From the NCBI RefSeq assembly GCF_036898825.1, contig NZ_JARUND010000001.1, positions 2,046,001 through 2,110,000 on the forward strand: a DNA stretch of 64,000 nucleotides. The letters run 5' to 3'. The notes beneath the pieces are model-generated. The model saw only the letters and a program-made list of their open reading frames with translations. It had not been told where the DNA came from and made no database searches. The DNA is from Streptomyces sp. B21-083 (lineage in GTDB: Bacteria; Actinomycetota; Actinomycetes; Streptomycetales; Streptomycetaceae). Of the stretch, positions 28,036-36,847 are shown in pieces; position 1 is the first letter of the stretch, and the number at the start of each line of letters is the position of its first letter. The translations under genes were made by a program, and so were the position numbers.

Positions 28036-29792
28036 GGCTTCACCGGGCCGAGGTCGGGGGCGTCGGTGAGCAGGGCCTGGGCGGAGGTGGTGGCGTTCAG
28101 CTCAAGGAGCAGCAACTCGTTGGCGCCCGGGCGCAGTACGGGCGCGGGCACGTAGAGGGTGCGCTGCGGTCCGCGGTTCCAGTAGCGGCCCAGGTGGAAG
28201 CCGTTGATCCAGGCCTGGCCCTTGGTCCAGCCGGCCAGCGACAGGAAGGTGTCCGCGGGGGCCTTGACCTCGAACGTGCCCCGGTGGAAGGCGGGTTGGG
28301 CGGCCTGGGGCGCGTCCGAGGGGGCGAAGGGCAGCGCGCTGAGGTCGTCCAGGGTGAGGGGGTGGCTGTCCCAGCCGCGCAGGGCGTCGCCGTTGAAGGT
28401 GACCGCCCCCAGGAGCCCCTTGGGCGAGCCGATGCGCGGCCCGTAGTTGACCCCGCCCATGTTCTCCACGAGCACCTCGACCGACGCTCCGGCGAAGGGA
28501 ATCCGGACGGGCAGGGACTCGTCGTGCCGCTCGCGTTCGAGGACGCCGACGGGGGCGCCGTCGACGAACACCTGCGCCCGGTCGCCCACTCCGCCGGCGA
28601 AGTGCAGCAGTCCGTCGCCCGCGAGGGGGGCGGAGGTGCGGTAGAGCACGTACCCGGCGCGCAGCCCCAGTTCGTCCATGGTCACCGGGTCCTCGGTGCG
28701 CACGGGCTTGGCGAGGAGCCCCACATGGGGCAGCAGCGGTGCCCGCTCCCCCAACTCGACGACGGTGGGCGGGAGTTTGATGCTCGGCGCCGGGACCGGC
28801 TCGTCGGGGACGGGTGCGTGCCGGGCGATCACGTCTCGGAAGGCGTGGTACTTGGGTCCGGGGTCACCGTTCTCGGTGAGGGCGGCGTCGTAGTCGTAGG
28901 ACGTGACCATGGGCTGGTAGGCGTGGTCGTGGTTGGCGCCGTTGGTGAAGGCGAAGTTGGTGCCGCCGTGGAACATGTAGATGTTGACGGACGCGCCCGC
29001 CGAGAGGAGCCGGTCCAGGTCGGCGGCGGCGTCGGCCGCGTCCCGGGTGTGGTGCTCCTCGCCCCAGTGGTCGAACCAGCCGATCCAGAACTCCGCGCAC
29101 ATCAGCGGCCCTTCGGGCTGATGTGCCCGCAACTGCTCCAGCGAGGCGGCGACTTTGCTGCCGAAGGTGCCCGTGGTGAGCACCCCGGGGAGGCTGCCGG
29201 CCGCGAGGTGCTCGGGGTTCGCCTGGTCGCAGGTGAAGAGCAACTCCCCGATCCCGCGCGAGCGCAGAGCCTCCGCGAGGTGTTCGAGATACGCGGCGTC
29301 GTCACCGTAGGCCCCGTACTCGTTCTCCACCTGGACGGCGATGACGGGCCCGCCCGACTCGGCGAGGTACGGCAGCAGGGGCGGCAGCAGCAGGTCGAGG
29401 TAGCGGTCGATGGCGCCGGTGAAGCGGGGATCGCTGGAGCGCAGCCGGATGTCGGGGTCGGTGGTGAGCCAGGAGGGCAGGCCGCCACCGTCCCACTCGG
29501 CGCAGATGAACGGGCCCGGCCGCAGCAGGACGTGCAGCCCCTCCGCCTGGGCCAGCCGCAGATAGCGCGGCAGATCGAGGATGCCGTCGAGGGCGAGGGT
29601 GCCGGGCTCGGGCTGGTGGAGGTTCCAGGGGACGTACGTCTCCACGGTGTTGAGGCCCATCAGCCGGGCTTTGCGCAGCCGGTCGGCCCACTGGTCGGGG
29701 TGGACGCGGAAGTAGTGCATCGCGCCGGAGATGATCCGGAACGGTTCGCCGTGCAGCAGGAAACCGTCGGACGTCGTTGTCAGGGCGGGCAT
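28032..29792 (-). CDS. GH35 beta-galactosidase
   Basis: A 586-residue GH35 enzyme with no signal peptide. The barrel begins FRIISGAMHYFRVHPDQWADRLRKARLMGLNTVETYVPWNLHQPEPG. The acid/base Glu is in VIAVQVENEYGAYG and the nucleophile Glu in GPLMCAEFWIGWFDHWGE. NIYMFHGGTNFAFTNGAN is the usual substrate-site strand, and C-terminal galactose-binding-like domains end with the family's GLGRYWNRGPQRTLYVP-type segment (here GFHLGRYWNRGPQ). It is first of two GH35 genes, overlapping the next by four bases, and follows the MFS gene by 151 bases, so the three probably form one galactoside uptake and hydrolysis operon. Confidence 0.93.
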   Translation of the reverse strand: MPALTTTSDGFLLHGEPFRIISGAMHYFRVHPDQWADRLRKARLMGLNTVETYVPWNLHQPEPGTLALDGILDLPRYLRLAQAEGLHVLLRPGPFICAEWDGGGLPSWLTTDPDIRLRSSDPRFTGAIDRYLDLLLPPLLPYLAESGGPVIAVQVENEYGAYGDDAAYLEHLAEALRSRGIGELLFTCDQANPEHLAAGSLPGVLTTGTFGSKVAASLEQLRAHQPEGPLMCAEFWIGWFDHWGEEHHTRDAADAAADLDRLLSAGASVNIYMFHGGTNFAFTNGANHDHAYQPMVTSYDYDAALTENGDPGPKYHAFRDVIARHAPVPDEPVPAPSIKLPPTVVELGERAPLLPHVGLLAKPVRTEDPVTMDELGLRAGYVLYRTSAPLAGDGLLHFAGGVGDRAQVFVDGAPVGVLERERHDESLPVRIPFAGASVEVLVENMGGVNYGPRIGSPKGLLGAVTFNGDALRGWDSHPLTLDDLSALPFAPSDAPQAAQPAFHRGTFEVKAPADTFLSLAGWTKGQAWINGFHLGRYWNRGPQRTLYVPAPVLRPGANELLLLELNATTSAQALLTDAPDLGPVKP

Positions 29793-29943
29793 GCGGGGGT
29801 TTCCCTTCGGTTCGTGACGCTCCAGCCGGTTCGCCGGAGGCGCAGGTGCATATGCAGAGAAAGATGGAGGTACAGGTGCAGCGGGAGACGGAGGTGCGGA
29901 TGGTGGGGAGGTGATCGTCAGCGGTCGTCGAGCGAGGGGGCGT

Positions 29944-31239
29944 TCATCGAGACCGGGTCGCCCGGATCAGCCAGACCGTGGCCGCCAGACACAGCGCCGA
30001 GACCCCGCCCAGCAGCAGCGGCACGGCCCGTACACCGGACCACTCGATGGCCTTGCCGAGCGCCGGCCCCGCGGCCACTCCCCCGGCCATCGACGCGGCG
30101 ATGACCACGGCGCCGGCTCTTCGCGCCCCCGAGGCGGCCCGGTTCAGCCAGGGCAGTCCGGTGGGGAAGATCGGTGCGATGAAGAGGCCGACGCCCGCGT
30201 AGGCGTAGGGGGCGAGTCCGGGTATGGCGGCCAGGAACAGACAGACGGTCATACCGGCGCAGGACACCGCCACGATCGTCTGCGGCGAGAAGCGCAGGGC
30301 GAGCGGGGCGGCCAGGAACCGGCCCACGGTCATCATCAGCCAGTACACGGAGGTGGCCGTGGCGGCGGCTGTGGCCCCGTATCCGACCGTCTCCAGGTGC
30401 GTCGGCTCCCAGCCGCCGACGCCCGCCTCGATACCCACGTGCAGGACATAGAGGGTGACGAAGACACCGATCACGGAAGCCAGGCTGCGGGCGAGCACCT
30501 GGCCGCCGGGGCGGCCGGACGCGTCGGACCCGGGCGTGGGGGCCGGCTGCGGGAGGTGCTCCCGTACGCCGCGAAGGCACAGCAGCAGGGGCAGGTTGGC
30601 GAGGGAGAAGCCGAGGAAGACGGCCGGATAGTGCTCGGAGCCGACCGCGCCGATCAGCGCCGGACCGAGGATCGCGCCGACGCCGAAGTGGGCGTTGAGG
30701 ATGTTCAGCATCGCCGTCGAACGCTCGCCGAAGCCGACGGCGAACAACTGGTTGAGGCCGTAGTCGATACCGCCGAACCCGAGCCCGGCGAGCAGGGCGG
30801 CGGCCAGGGCGACGGGCCAGTTCGGCGCCAGCGCGAAGCCGGCGGCGCCGACTGCCATCAGCACGTACGAGCTGCCGAGGATGCGCCGGTTGCCGATCCG
30901 CGCGTGCAGCCGGTCGAACAGAAGCACCCCGACGACCCCGCCGGCGAAGTGGGCGCTCAGGCCGAGACCCGCGGCCGACGGGGAGAGCCCGAACTCCTTC
31001 CGGAAGGCGGGGATCGACGGACCGTACAAGGCCTGGATGACCCCGATCAGCACGAAGCCGAGGCAGGAGGCGACCACGGCGACGGGGCTGAAGACGGGAG
31101 TGGTCGGGGTCGCAGGGGCTGCGGGGGCTGTGGGGGTCGTAAGGCCCGTAGGGGCCACGGGGACTTCCGGCGGCACAGGGGTCGCCGAGGAGGCCCGTTG
31201 CTCCGTGACCGCCGGATGCCCGGAGGGGTGGTCGGTCAC
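29944..31239 (-). CDS. MFS transporter, probable galactoside permease
   Basis: A 431-residue major facilitator with about 12 helices. The N-terminal repeat includes FVLIGVIQALYGPSIPAFRKEFGLSPSAAGLGLSAHFAGGVVG and RIGNRRILGSSYVLMAVGAAGFALAP; the C-terminal repeat includes YWLMMTVGRFLAAPLALRFSP and AGVGLFIAPIFPTGLPWLNRAA, a pattern like fucose/glucose permeases. A Pro/Ala/Val-rich N-terminal tail of about 65 residues precedes helix 1. The GTG at 31239 with GGGAG upstream is preferred; the open frame reaches 31335 across the operator, which would be improbable as coding sequence. It probably imports the oligosaccharide hydrolysed by the two following GH35 enzymes and is controlled by the LacI protein at 24493. 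Confidence 0.85.
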   Translation of the reverse strand: MTDHPSGHPAVTEQRASSATPVPPEVPVAPTGLTTPTAPAAPATPTTPVFSPVAVVASCLGFVLIGVIQALYGPSIPAFRKEFGLSPSAAGLGLSAHFAGGVVGVLLFDRLHARIGNRRILGSSYVLMAVGAAGFALAPNWPVALAAALLAGLGFGGIDYGLNQLFAVGFGERSTAMLNILNAHFGVGAILGPALIGAVGSEHYPAVFLGFSLANLPLLLCLRGVREHLPQPAPTPGSDASGRPGGQVLARSLASVIGVFVTLYVLHVGIEAGVGGWEPTHLETVGYGATAAATATSVYWLMMTVGRFLAAPLALRFSPQTIVAVSCAGMTVCLFLAAIPGLAPYAYAGVGLFIAPIFPTGLPWLNRAASGARRAGAVVIAASMAGGVAAGPALGKAIEWSGVRAVPLLLGGVSALCLAATVWLIRATRSR

Positions 31240-31305
31240 GTGGACTCCCGTCGCCTTGGTAGAGAACGCGGCTGACTCGTCCTCGCGCCGATGCGGGGAC
31301 GGCAT

Positions 31306-31325
31306 AAATGTTACCGGTAACATTT
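31306..31325. promoter_or_regulatory. Perfect 20-bp LacI-type operator
   Basis: AAATGTTACCGGTAACATTT is a perfect palindrome with the central CG expected of LacI/GalR operators. It is 67 bases upstream of the MFS start and immediately upstream of the galactoside operon. The LacI protein at the far end of the locus is the natural candidate to bind it. Confidence 0.8.
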
Positions 31326-31336
31326 GTGCCGTCAAG

Positions 31337-31365
31337 ATCCCCGGAGGCCTTTCGCCTCAGGGGAT
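31337..31365 (-). terminator. Hairpin after the 31386 gene
   Basis: A 12-pair stem with one mismatch (ATCCCC.GAGGC / GCCTC.GGGGAT) and a five-base loop lies 21 bases beyond the stop of the minus-strand gene ending at 31386 and just before the galactoside promoter. Confidence 0.55.
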
Positions 31366-31385
31366 TCGCGAGAGAGCCGGAGGGA

Positions 31386-31979
31386 TCAGCCGCCCGTGCC
31401 CGGTGACCAGCTGGGAACCCTGCCGGCCAGACGGCAGGCGAGGACGTAGAGCGGTATCGGCGGGGTGTACGGCGAGTCGCCCTCGGGGCTGTGGATCAGC
31501 CGGGGCCTGGCGGACGGGGACGCCGGCCGGGTGCGCGTCCAGGACGGGTCGGTCAGCTGGGCGCCGACCACGTAACGGGTGCTCGGGGGCCAGGTGACAC
31601 CGATATGGGAACCGGACGGGACGATCCACCACCAGCACTGGTCGTCGGCGAAGACACAGCCGACGCGGGGCAACGAGTCCATGATCCGCTGCCCGTGCTC
31701 ACGTGGCGTGCTGACGGCGTCACAACCGAGGCCGGTGGCCAGGCGGGCGGGCAGGACGAGGTGGCCGGAGTGCCCGAAGTGCGCACGTGCGGCCTTGGCC
31801 GAGGGGGGCGCGTGGGGCGGCGGGGGTGCGAGGTGGGTGGCGACGGACTGGAGGGGGCGAGACGGGTGGGGCGCGTGTGACCCGAGGGACGGGTGGGCGA
31901 CCGGGCCACGCGGGCCGAGCGGGCGCGGGTCAGGAGCGGGAGTACGGGGGGTGCGGTGCTGTCGTTCCATACGGTCCAT
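31386..31979 (-). CDS. Conserved hypothetical protein of the WhiJ-type cluster
   Basis: A 197-residue protein of unknown function. The first 75 residues are Pro/Ala/His-rich low complexity. The C-terminal 120 residues form a compact conserved-looking domain (HLVLPARLATGLGCDAVSTPREHGQRIMDSLPRVGCVFADDQCWWWIVPSGSHIGVTWPPSTRYVVG) with three Trp in a row, two conserved-looking Cys and a predicted beta-rich fold. The ATG at 31979 has AAGGA ten bases upstream and overlaps the preceding ATP-binding-protein gene by 50 bases, so the two form one operon. Proteins with this CWWWIVPSGSHIG-like signature commonly accompany anti-sigma-like ATPases in Streptomyces (from memory, not checked). Confidence 0.75.
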   Translation of the reverse strand: MDRMERQHRTPRTPAPDPRPLGPRGPVAHPSLGSHAPHPSRPLQSVATHLAPPPPHAPPSAKAARAHFGHSGHLVLPARLATGLGCDAVSTPREHGQRIMDSLPRVGCVFADDQCWWWIVPSGSHIGVTWPPSTRYVVGAQLTDPSWTRTRPASPSARPRLIHSPEGDSPYTPPIPLYVLACRLAGRVPSWSPGTGG

Positions 31980-33048
31980 GTGAGGCGATTCCTTCGGCCG
32001 AGTGGGGGACGGGCCGGATGCGGTGCGGGGCCGACGGATGCCAGGGGGCGGGCGCGACGACCTGTACGGCGGGAGCAGCGAGGATTGCGTGGGCGGTGGG
32101 GTAAGCGGGGGTCGCGTGGAGGGTGGATGGAGTGGGCGGGAGGGCCAGGGCGGGCGCGGAGGCGTGCGCGCCCGCGGGAAGCGAAGCCGGAGCCGAGACA
32201 GACCCGACGCCATGGACAGCCGACGCAGGCGGAAGCGCGGCGGGCACGACTGCGGGTCCGGCCGGAGCCGGTGCAGTGGACGGGGCCTCAGCGGGATGAG
32301 CGGCCGAGGGAAGCGGGGGCGCGGCCGGCACGGGTGCGGCGACACGGCCAGTCGGCGGTAGCGGCGGCGCAGCTGACAGGGATGCGGCGGCTCCGACCGG
32401 CGCTGATGCGATCAGTGCCGCCTCGGTGGCAGTCGCCGTCTCGGCGAGACTCGCGGTGCCGGTGGGAGCAGTCGCCTCGGCGGGAGTTGCCGGTGACGCG
32501 GGGGCCGTTGACGTCGTGCTCGGTGGTGACGCCGTGGACGTCTCCGTCAACTCAACTTCTGCCGTGGGGAGTTCTGCCCAGACGATACGGCCGGAGCCGT
32601 GCGGGGCGTCGCGGACTCCCCAGTCGCTGCTCAGGACGCCGACCAACAGGAGTCCGCGCCCGCACTGTTCGTCGAAGCCGGGCCGGCGCTGGGCCGGCAG
32701 GGTCCCGCCACGGTTCTCGTCCTCGACCTCGACGTGCAGCCGCCCGGCGGCGAGACGCAGTCGGCAGACGATCCGCTCGCTGGCGGTGTGGGTGAGCGCG
32801 TTGGTGACGAGTTCGGAGGTGATGAGAAGGGCGTTGTCGGCGGTGTCGGCGTCGACGCGCCAGGCGTCGAGCAGTTCGCGCACCTTCCGGCGGGCCGCGC
32901 TCACGGAGGCGGGAGCCGCGGGCAGAACGAACATGTCCGACTGCGGAGAGTGACCGAACGGGTCCGGGAGATCCGGGTTGTCGGGGCGGCCGACACGTCG
33001 GCCGCTGGGCATTCGGCCGAGCGGCTGGGGGAGGGAGGGCGGAGCCAT
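31930..33048 (-). CDS. RsbW-type ATP-binding protein with long Ala/Pro-rich tail
   Basis: A 372-residue protein. Residues about 35-165 are a GHKL ATPase domain of the anti-sigma/serine-kinase type: N-box DNALLITSELVTNALTHT, G-box FDEQCGRGLLLVGVLSSDWGVR and GSGRIVWAELP. The remaining 200 residues are an Ala/Pro/Ser/Thr-rich disordered extension, much longer than typical members of 130-180 residues. The ATG at 33048 is preferred. It is divergent from the XRE regulator at 33342. Together with that XRE protein and the DUF397 protein it forms a WhiJ/AbaA-type cluster, known in S. coelicolor to act in differentiation; the target is unknown. Confidence 0.85.
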   Translation of the reverse strand: MAPPSLPQPLGRMPSGRRVGRPDNPDLPDPFGHSPQSDMFVLPAAPASVSAARRKVRELLDAWRVDADTADNALLITSELVTNALTHTASERIVCRLRLAAGRLHVEVEDENRGGTLPAQRRPGFDEQCGRGLLLVGVLSSDWGVRDAPHGSGRIVWAELPTAEVELTETSTASPPSTTSTAPASPATPAEATAPTGTASLAETATATEAALIASAPVGAAASLSAAPPLPPTGRVAAPVPAAPPLPSAAHPAEAPSTAPAPAGPAVVPAALPPASAVHGVGSVSAPASLPAGAHASAPALALPPTPSTLHATPAYPTAHAILAAPAVQVVAPAPWHPSAPHRIRPVPHSAEGIASHGPYGTTAPHPPYSRS

Positions 33049-33341
33049 CGCCGTTCGCCTTTCGTCTGCCTGCGCACCCTGGCCGGTGCGACACCGCCCC
33101 GAGATGACCCGCGAGTAGGTCAACCTGTAGCAAAACAGCGCAGGTTGCGGCCCCTTCTCCCCCAACTGGGCCGTTCGCACTCGTCGTTCACCGTTTCCGG
33201 GAAGGTACGAACACTGTGACACCTGACAACAACGGCTCGCAACCAGCAAGTTGAAATTTGCATTTTGTGGGGTGCATGCTGCTTCCGTCGAAAGATGATC
33301 GTGACAGACTGCAACCCTGAGCCCGGCCTGAGGGGGTAGGC
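33049..33341. promoter_or_regulatory. Divergent promoter region of WhiJ-type cluster
   Basis: A gene-free interval of 293 bases with an A/T-rich segment near 33240-33275 (containing GTTGAAATTTGCATTTTGTG), likely the promoters and a regulator site. No long palindrome was recognised. Confidence 0.45.
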
Positions 33342-34217
33342 GTGACCGCGGAGACCGACTGGGGCGGCGCCCCCTCCGTCCTGCGCATGATCCTCGGCAG
33401 ACAGCTGGAGGAGCTGCGGACGCGCGCCGGTCTCTCCTTCGTGGACGCGGGTGCGGCGATCGGTGTCAGCCACTCCACGATCCGCAGGATGGAAGCGGCC
33501 AAGGTGGCCCGCCTGCGCCTGCCGGACGTCGAGAAACTGCTGCAGACGTACGGGGTGACGGACCAGCAGGAGATCGACACGTTCCTGAAGTCGGTCCGCG
33601 AGGCCAACAAGCGCGGCTGGTGGCACAACTACCGGGACGTACTGCCCGACTGGTTCGCCGCATATCTGAGCCTGGAGCAGGCGGCGTTGCAGATCCGCGC
33701 GTACGAGGCGCAGTTCGTGCCGGGGCTGTTCCAGACGGCGGACTACGCGCGTGCGCTGCTGGGGGCCGGCAATCCGCACGGCTCCTCGGAGGCGACGGAC
33801 CGGCGCGTGGCGCTGCGTCTGCGCCGCCAGGAACTGCTGACCCGCCCGGCGCCGCCGCGGGTGTGGATCGTGATGGACGAGACCGTGCTGCGGTGGCCGG
33901 TCGGCGGTCCGGAGGTGATGCGCGCCCAGATCGATCACCTGATCGAGATGAACGCGCTGCCCCATGTGACCTTGCAGATCATGCCGTTCGGCAACGGCCC
34001 GCATCCCGCGATGCGGGCCGGGGCGTTCCATCTCTTCCGGTTCAGGGCACCCGAGTTGCCGGACATCGTCTATCTGAGCGGTCTGGTCGGCGCGGTGTAT
34101 CTCGACAAGGGCGACGACGTCGTCGTCTATCGCGAGGCCCTGGACCGGCTGGGCGCGCAGTCGGCGCCCGCCAGAAAGACCGAGGCTCTCCTCGGTGCGA
34201 TTCGCAAGGAGCTCTGA
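33342..34217 (+). CDS. XRE-family regulator with DUF5753 (WhiJ-like)
   Basis: A 291-residue protein. The N-terminal Xre HTH lies at about residues 14-70 (GRQLEELRTRAGLSFVDAGAAIGVSHSTIRRMEAAKVARLRLPDVEKLLQTYGV). It is followed by the C-terminal DUF5753 domain (WWHNYRDVLPDWFAAYLSLEQAALQIRAYEAQFVPGLFQTADYARALL to IVYLSGLVGAVYLDKGDDV). This architecture with a downstream DUF397 gene is the WhiJ-type module of streptomycetes. GTG 33342 follows AGGGGG. The DUF397 gene starts one base after the stop. A role in control of development or secondary metabolism is inferred from WhiJ. Confidence 0.92.
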   Translation: MTAETDWGGAPSVLRMILGRQLEELRTRAGLSFVDAGAAIGVSHSTIRRMEAAKVARLRLPDVEKLLQTYGVTDQQEIDTFLKSVREANKRGWWHNYRDVLPDWFAAYLSLEQAALQIRAYEAQFVPGLFQTADYARALLGAGNPHGSSEATDRRVALRLRRQELLTRPAPPRVWIVMDETVLRWPVGGPEVMRAQIDHLIEMNALPHVTLQIMPFGNGPHPAMRAGAFHLFRFRAPELPDIVYLSGLVGAVYLDKGDDVVVYREALDRLGAQSAPARKTEALLGAIRKEL

Positions 34218-34218
34218 C

Positions 34219-34509
34219 ATGCACCACCCCACGCATCCCCACCTGACGAACACCCACTCCAACCACTCCGGCCACTCCCACCCCGTACGCAACGGCATGC
34301 CGGCCCGTGAACTCGGTTCCCGGGGCTGGTCCAAGCCGTGGAGCGACGACGCGGGCGGGGCCTGCGTCGAAGTGAAGAAGCTCGCCGACGGCCGGGTCGC
34401 CGTCCGCCAGTCGACCGATCCCGACAGCCCCGCCCTGGTCTTCACCCCGCACGAGATGACGAGTTTCCTGGCCGGCGTCAAGGCGGGTGACGCAGACTTC
34501 CTGCTCTGA
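34219..34509 (+). CDS. DUF397 small regulatory partner
   Basis: A 96-residue protein. A His/Pro/Asn-rich N-terminus (about 30 residues, eleven His within the first 28 codons) precedes the DUF397 core: WSKPWSDDAGGACVEVKKLADGRVAVRQSTDPDSPALVFTPHEMTSFLAGVKAGDADFLL. Members act with the adjacent XRE/DUF5753 regulator, in WhiJ-type systems probably modulating its DNA binding. It begins one base after the XRE stop, so it is cotranscribed. The His-rich leader is unlike the ordinary family members of about 60-70 residues. Confidence 0.9.
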   Translation: MHHPTHPHLTNTHSNHSGHSHPVRNGMPARELGSRGWSKPWSDDAGGACVEVKKLADGRVAVRQSTDPDSPALVFTPHEMTSFLAGVKAGDADFLL

Positions 34510-34581
34510 ACTGCCTTGTTTCTACTGAGACTTGACTGACCTGACTCAGAACCGGACTCACGAGCTGAAGGGGAGGGCGGC

Positions 34582-35397
34582 GTGCCCGACAACGGATGGC
34601 CTGCCGACCGAATCGACACGGAGAACGCACACTCCGCGCGGATCTACGACTACATCCTCGGCGGTAAGGACTACTACCCCGCCGACAAGGAAGCGGGCGA
34701 CGCCATGTCGCACGAGTGGCCCGCCCTGCCGATCCACATGAAGGCCAACCGCGACTGGATGAACCGCGCGGTGGCCTACCTCGCCAAGGAAGCGGGCATC
34801 CGCCAGTTCCTCGACATAGGCACCGGCATTCCCACCTCCCCCAACCTCCACGAGATCGCCCAGTCGGTGGCTCCCGAGTCCCGGGTCGTCTACGTCGACA
34901 ACGACCCGATCGTCCTCACCCTCTCCCAGGGCCTGCTGGCCAGCACACCGGAGGGCCGGACGGCGTACATCGAGGCCGACTTCCAGCACCCGGAGGCCAT
35001 TCTCGACTCCCCCGACTTCCGCGAGACCCTGGATCTCACCAAGCCGGTCGCCCTCACGGTGATCGCGATCGTCCACTTCGTCCTGGACGAGGACGACGCG
35101 GTGGGCATCGTCCGCCGCCTCCTCGACCCCCTCCCCTCGGGCAGCTACCTGGCGATGTCCATCGGCACCGCCGAGTTCGCCCCGGAGGAGGTGGGCCGGG
35201 TCGCCCGCGAGTACAAGGCCCGCAACATGCCGATGCGCCTGCGCACGTTCCCCGAGGCGGAGCAGTTCTTCGAGGGCCTCGACCTGGTCGAGCCGGGAAT
35301 CGTCCAGGTCCACAAGTGGCATCCGGACGTGACGAGCGGGGAGGGGATCCGGGACGAGGACATCGCCATGTACGGGGCGGTGGCCCGGAAGCCGTAG
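34582..35397 (+). CDS. DUF574-family SAM-dependent methyltransferase
   Basis: A 271-residue protein of the actinobacterial Methyltransf_19/DUF574 family. The recognisable start ENAHSARIYDYILGGKDYYPADKEAGD is followed by the SAM site FLDIGTGIPTSPNLHEIAQ, the acidic loop VVYVDNDPIV and VIAIVHFVLDEDD. These proteins are very numerous in Streptomyces, often beside XRE/DUF397 modules, and their substrates are unknown. The GTG at 34582 has GGGAGG upstream. It follows the DUF397 gene by 72 bases and may be cotranscribed. Confidence 0.88.
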   Translation: MPDNGWPADRIDTENAHSARIYDYILGGKDYYPADKEAGDAMSHEWPALPIHMKANRDWMNRAVAYLAKEAGIRQFLDIGTGIPTSPNLHEIAQSVAPESRVVYVDNDPIVLTLSQGLLASTPEGRTAYIEADFQHPEAILDSPDFRETLDLTKPVALTVIAIVHFVLDEDDAVGIVRRLLDPLPSGSYLAMSIGTAEFAPEEVGRVAREYKARNMPMRLRTFPEAEQFFEGLDLVEPGIVQVHKWHPDVTSGEGIRDEDIAMYGAVARKP

Positions 35398-35821
35398 CCC
35401 GTACGCGTAGGAGCCGCGGGAGCCGGAAGGTTGGCGACACTCCGGCGACCGCGGTCACTCCGACCGCGTTCACTCGGCCCCGGTTCCAGGTCCCGGTACG
35501 GGCGTTCACCCTCGGAACCTCGACGATTTGGCGGCACCAGGACACGAAAGGGAACCGGAGGCCCCATTTCCCCTTCCATTCCACCTCCGTACCGGCAATC
35601 CTTCTGACACCACCCAGAACCGTCCGAAGGGGATCACACGAGCCGGGGACACGGTTCCAACTGGTTGCTCACTTGACTACCGGGCGTCACATCCGGTTGG
35701 CTCCGCCCCAGTGAAAGTCGGACAGTCAGTGCACGTCGACCGGCGATCGCACAGTTTTGCCGTACCCACTCCCCTTCTCGTCCCTCCTCTCCTCGGCCGC
35801 GCAGCGAGGTGCCGCACTTCC
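35398..35821. promoter_or_regulatory. 424-base upstream region of binding-protein gene
   Basis: No gene is supported. The segment must contain the promoter of the binding lipoprotein gene; CCAACTGG near 35657 and CCGGTTGG near 35693 are imperfect mirror images. I see no clear terminator or operator. Confidence 0.35.
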
Positions 35822-36847
35822 ATGAACACACCCCCCGCCTCTTCCGGTTCCGCACGATCCGTCAGTGCCACGGCCGTTGTCGCCGGCCTGGCCGCCGTCT
35901 GTCTCCTCGCGGCCGGCTGTTCGGGCTCCGGCTCCGACGGGTCGAACTCCGGCTCCGGCCAGGGCGCCGCCGGCGCCGGTACCCCCCGGATCAAGGTCGC
36001 CCTGATCACCCACGGAGCCAAGGGCGACGCCTTCTGGGAGCGGGTGCAGAAGGGAGCGCAGGCCGCCGCGGCGAAGGACAACGTCGAGCTGACGTACGCG
36101 AGCGACCCCGATGCCGCCGCCCAGGCCGATCTGGTGCGCGACGCAGTCAAGAACAAGGTCGACGGGATCGCCGTGACCCTCGCCAAGCCGGACGCGATGA
36201 AGAGCGTGGTCTCGCAGGCGAAGGCCGCCGGAATTCCCGTGGTCGGCCTCAACTCGGGTATCGACGCCTGGCGTTCGACGGGTCTGCTGGAGTTCTTCGG
36301 GCAGGACGAGAGCACCGCCGGCCGGGCTCTCGGCGACAAGCTGGACGCGCTCAAGGTCAAGCACGCCCTCTGCGTCATCCACGAGCAGGGGAACGTCGGC
36401 CTGGAGGCGCGCTGCGCCGGTGTGAAGAAGACCTTCACCGGCGAGACCGAGAACCTGTACGTGAACGGCACCGACACGGACGCGGTGTCCGCGGTCATCG
36501 CGGCCCGGCTGAACCAGGACCCGAGCATCGACGAAGTGGTCACACTGGGCGCGCAGTTCGCGCTCTCGGCGGTGAAGTCGGTGGACCAGTCGGACAGCAA
36601 GGCGAAGATCGCCACCTTCGACCTCAACAACGACATCGTGGGCGCGATCAAGAGTGGTGCCGTGCAGTTCGCCGTGGACCAGCAGCCGTACCTCCAGGGC
36701 TATCTCGCCGTCGACTCGCTCTGGCTGTACAAGTCCAACGGCAACTTCAGCGGCGGCGGATCGGCTCCCGTGCTCACCGGGCCCGCCTTCGTCACCAAGC
36801 AGAACATCGCCGACGTCGCCAGGTTCGCGGCCGACGGCACCCGCTGA
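35822..36847 (+). CDS. Solitary sugar-type substrate-binding lipoprotein
   Basis: A 341-residue lipoprotein. The signal sequence ends in the lipobox LLAAGC (VCLLAAGCSGSG), followed by a Ser/Gly linker and a Peripla_BP_4 (ribose/RbsB-like) domain (KVALITHGAKGDAFWERVQKGAQAAA, DGIAVTLAKPDAMKSVVSQAKAAGIPVVGLNSG, DQQPYLQGYLAVDSLWLY). The usual ABC permease and ATPase genes are not adjacent. The next genes are a conservon with a sensor kinase, 294 bases downstream. It may therefore be a ligand sensor for the kinase rather than a transport component (inference). ATG 35822 follows GAGGTG. Confidence 0.87.
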   Translation: MNTPPASSGSARSVSATAVVAGLAAVCLLAAGCSGSGSDGSNSGSGQGAAGAGTPRIKVALITHGAKGDAFWERVQKGAQAAAAKDNVELTYASDPDAAAQADLVRDAVKNKVDGIAVTLAKPDAMKSVVSQAKAAGIPVVGLNSGIDAWRSTGLLEFFGQDESTAGRALGDKLDALKVKHALCVIHEQGNVGLEARCAGVKKTFTGETENLYVNGTDTDAVSAVIAARLNQDPSIDEVVTLGAQFALSAVKSVDQSDSKAKIATFDLNNDIVGAIKSGAVQFAVDQQPYLQGYLAVDSLWLYKSNGNFSGGGSAPVLTGPAFVTKQNIADVARFAADGTR

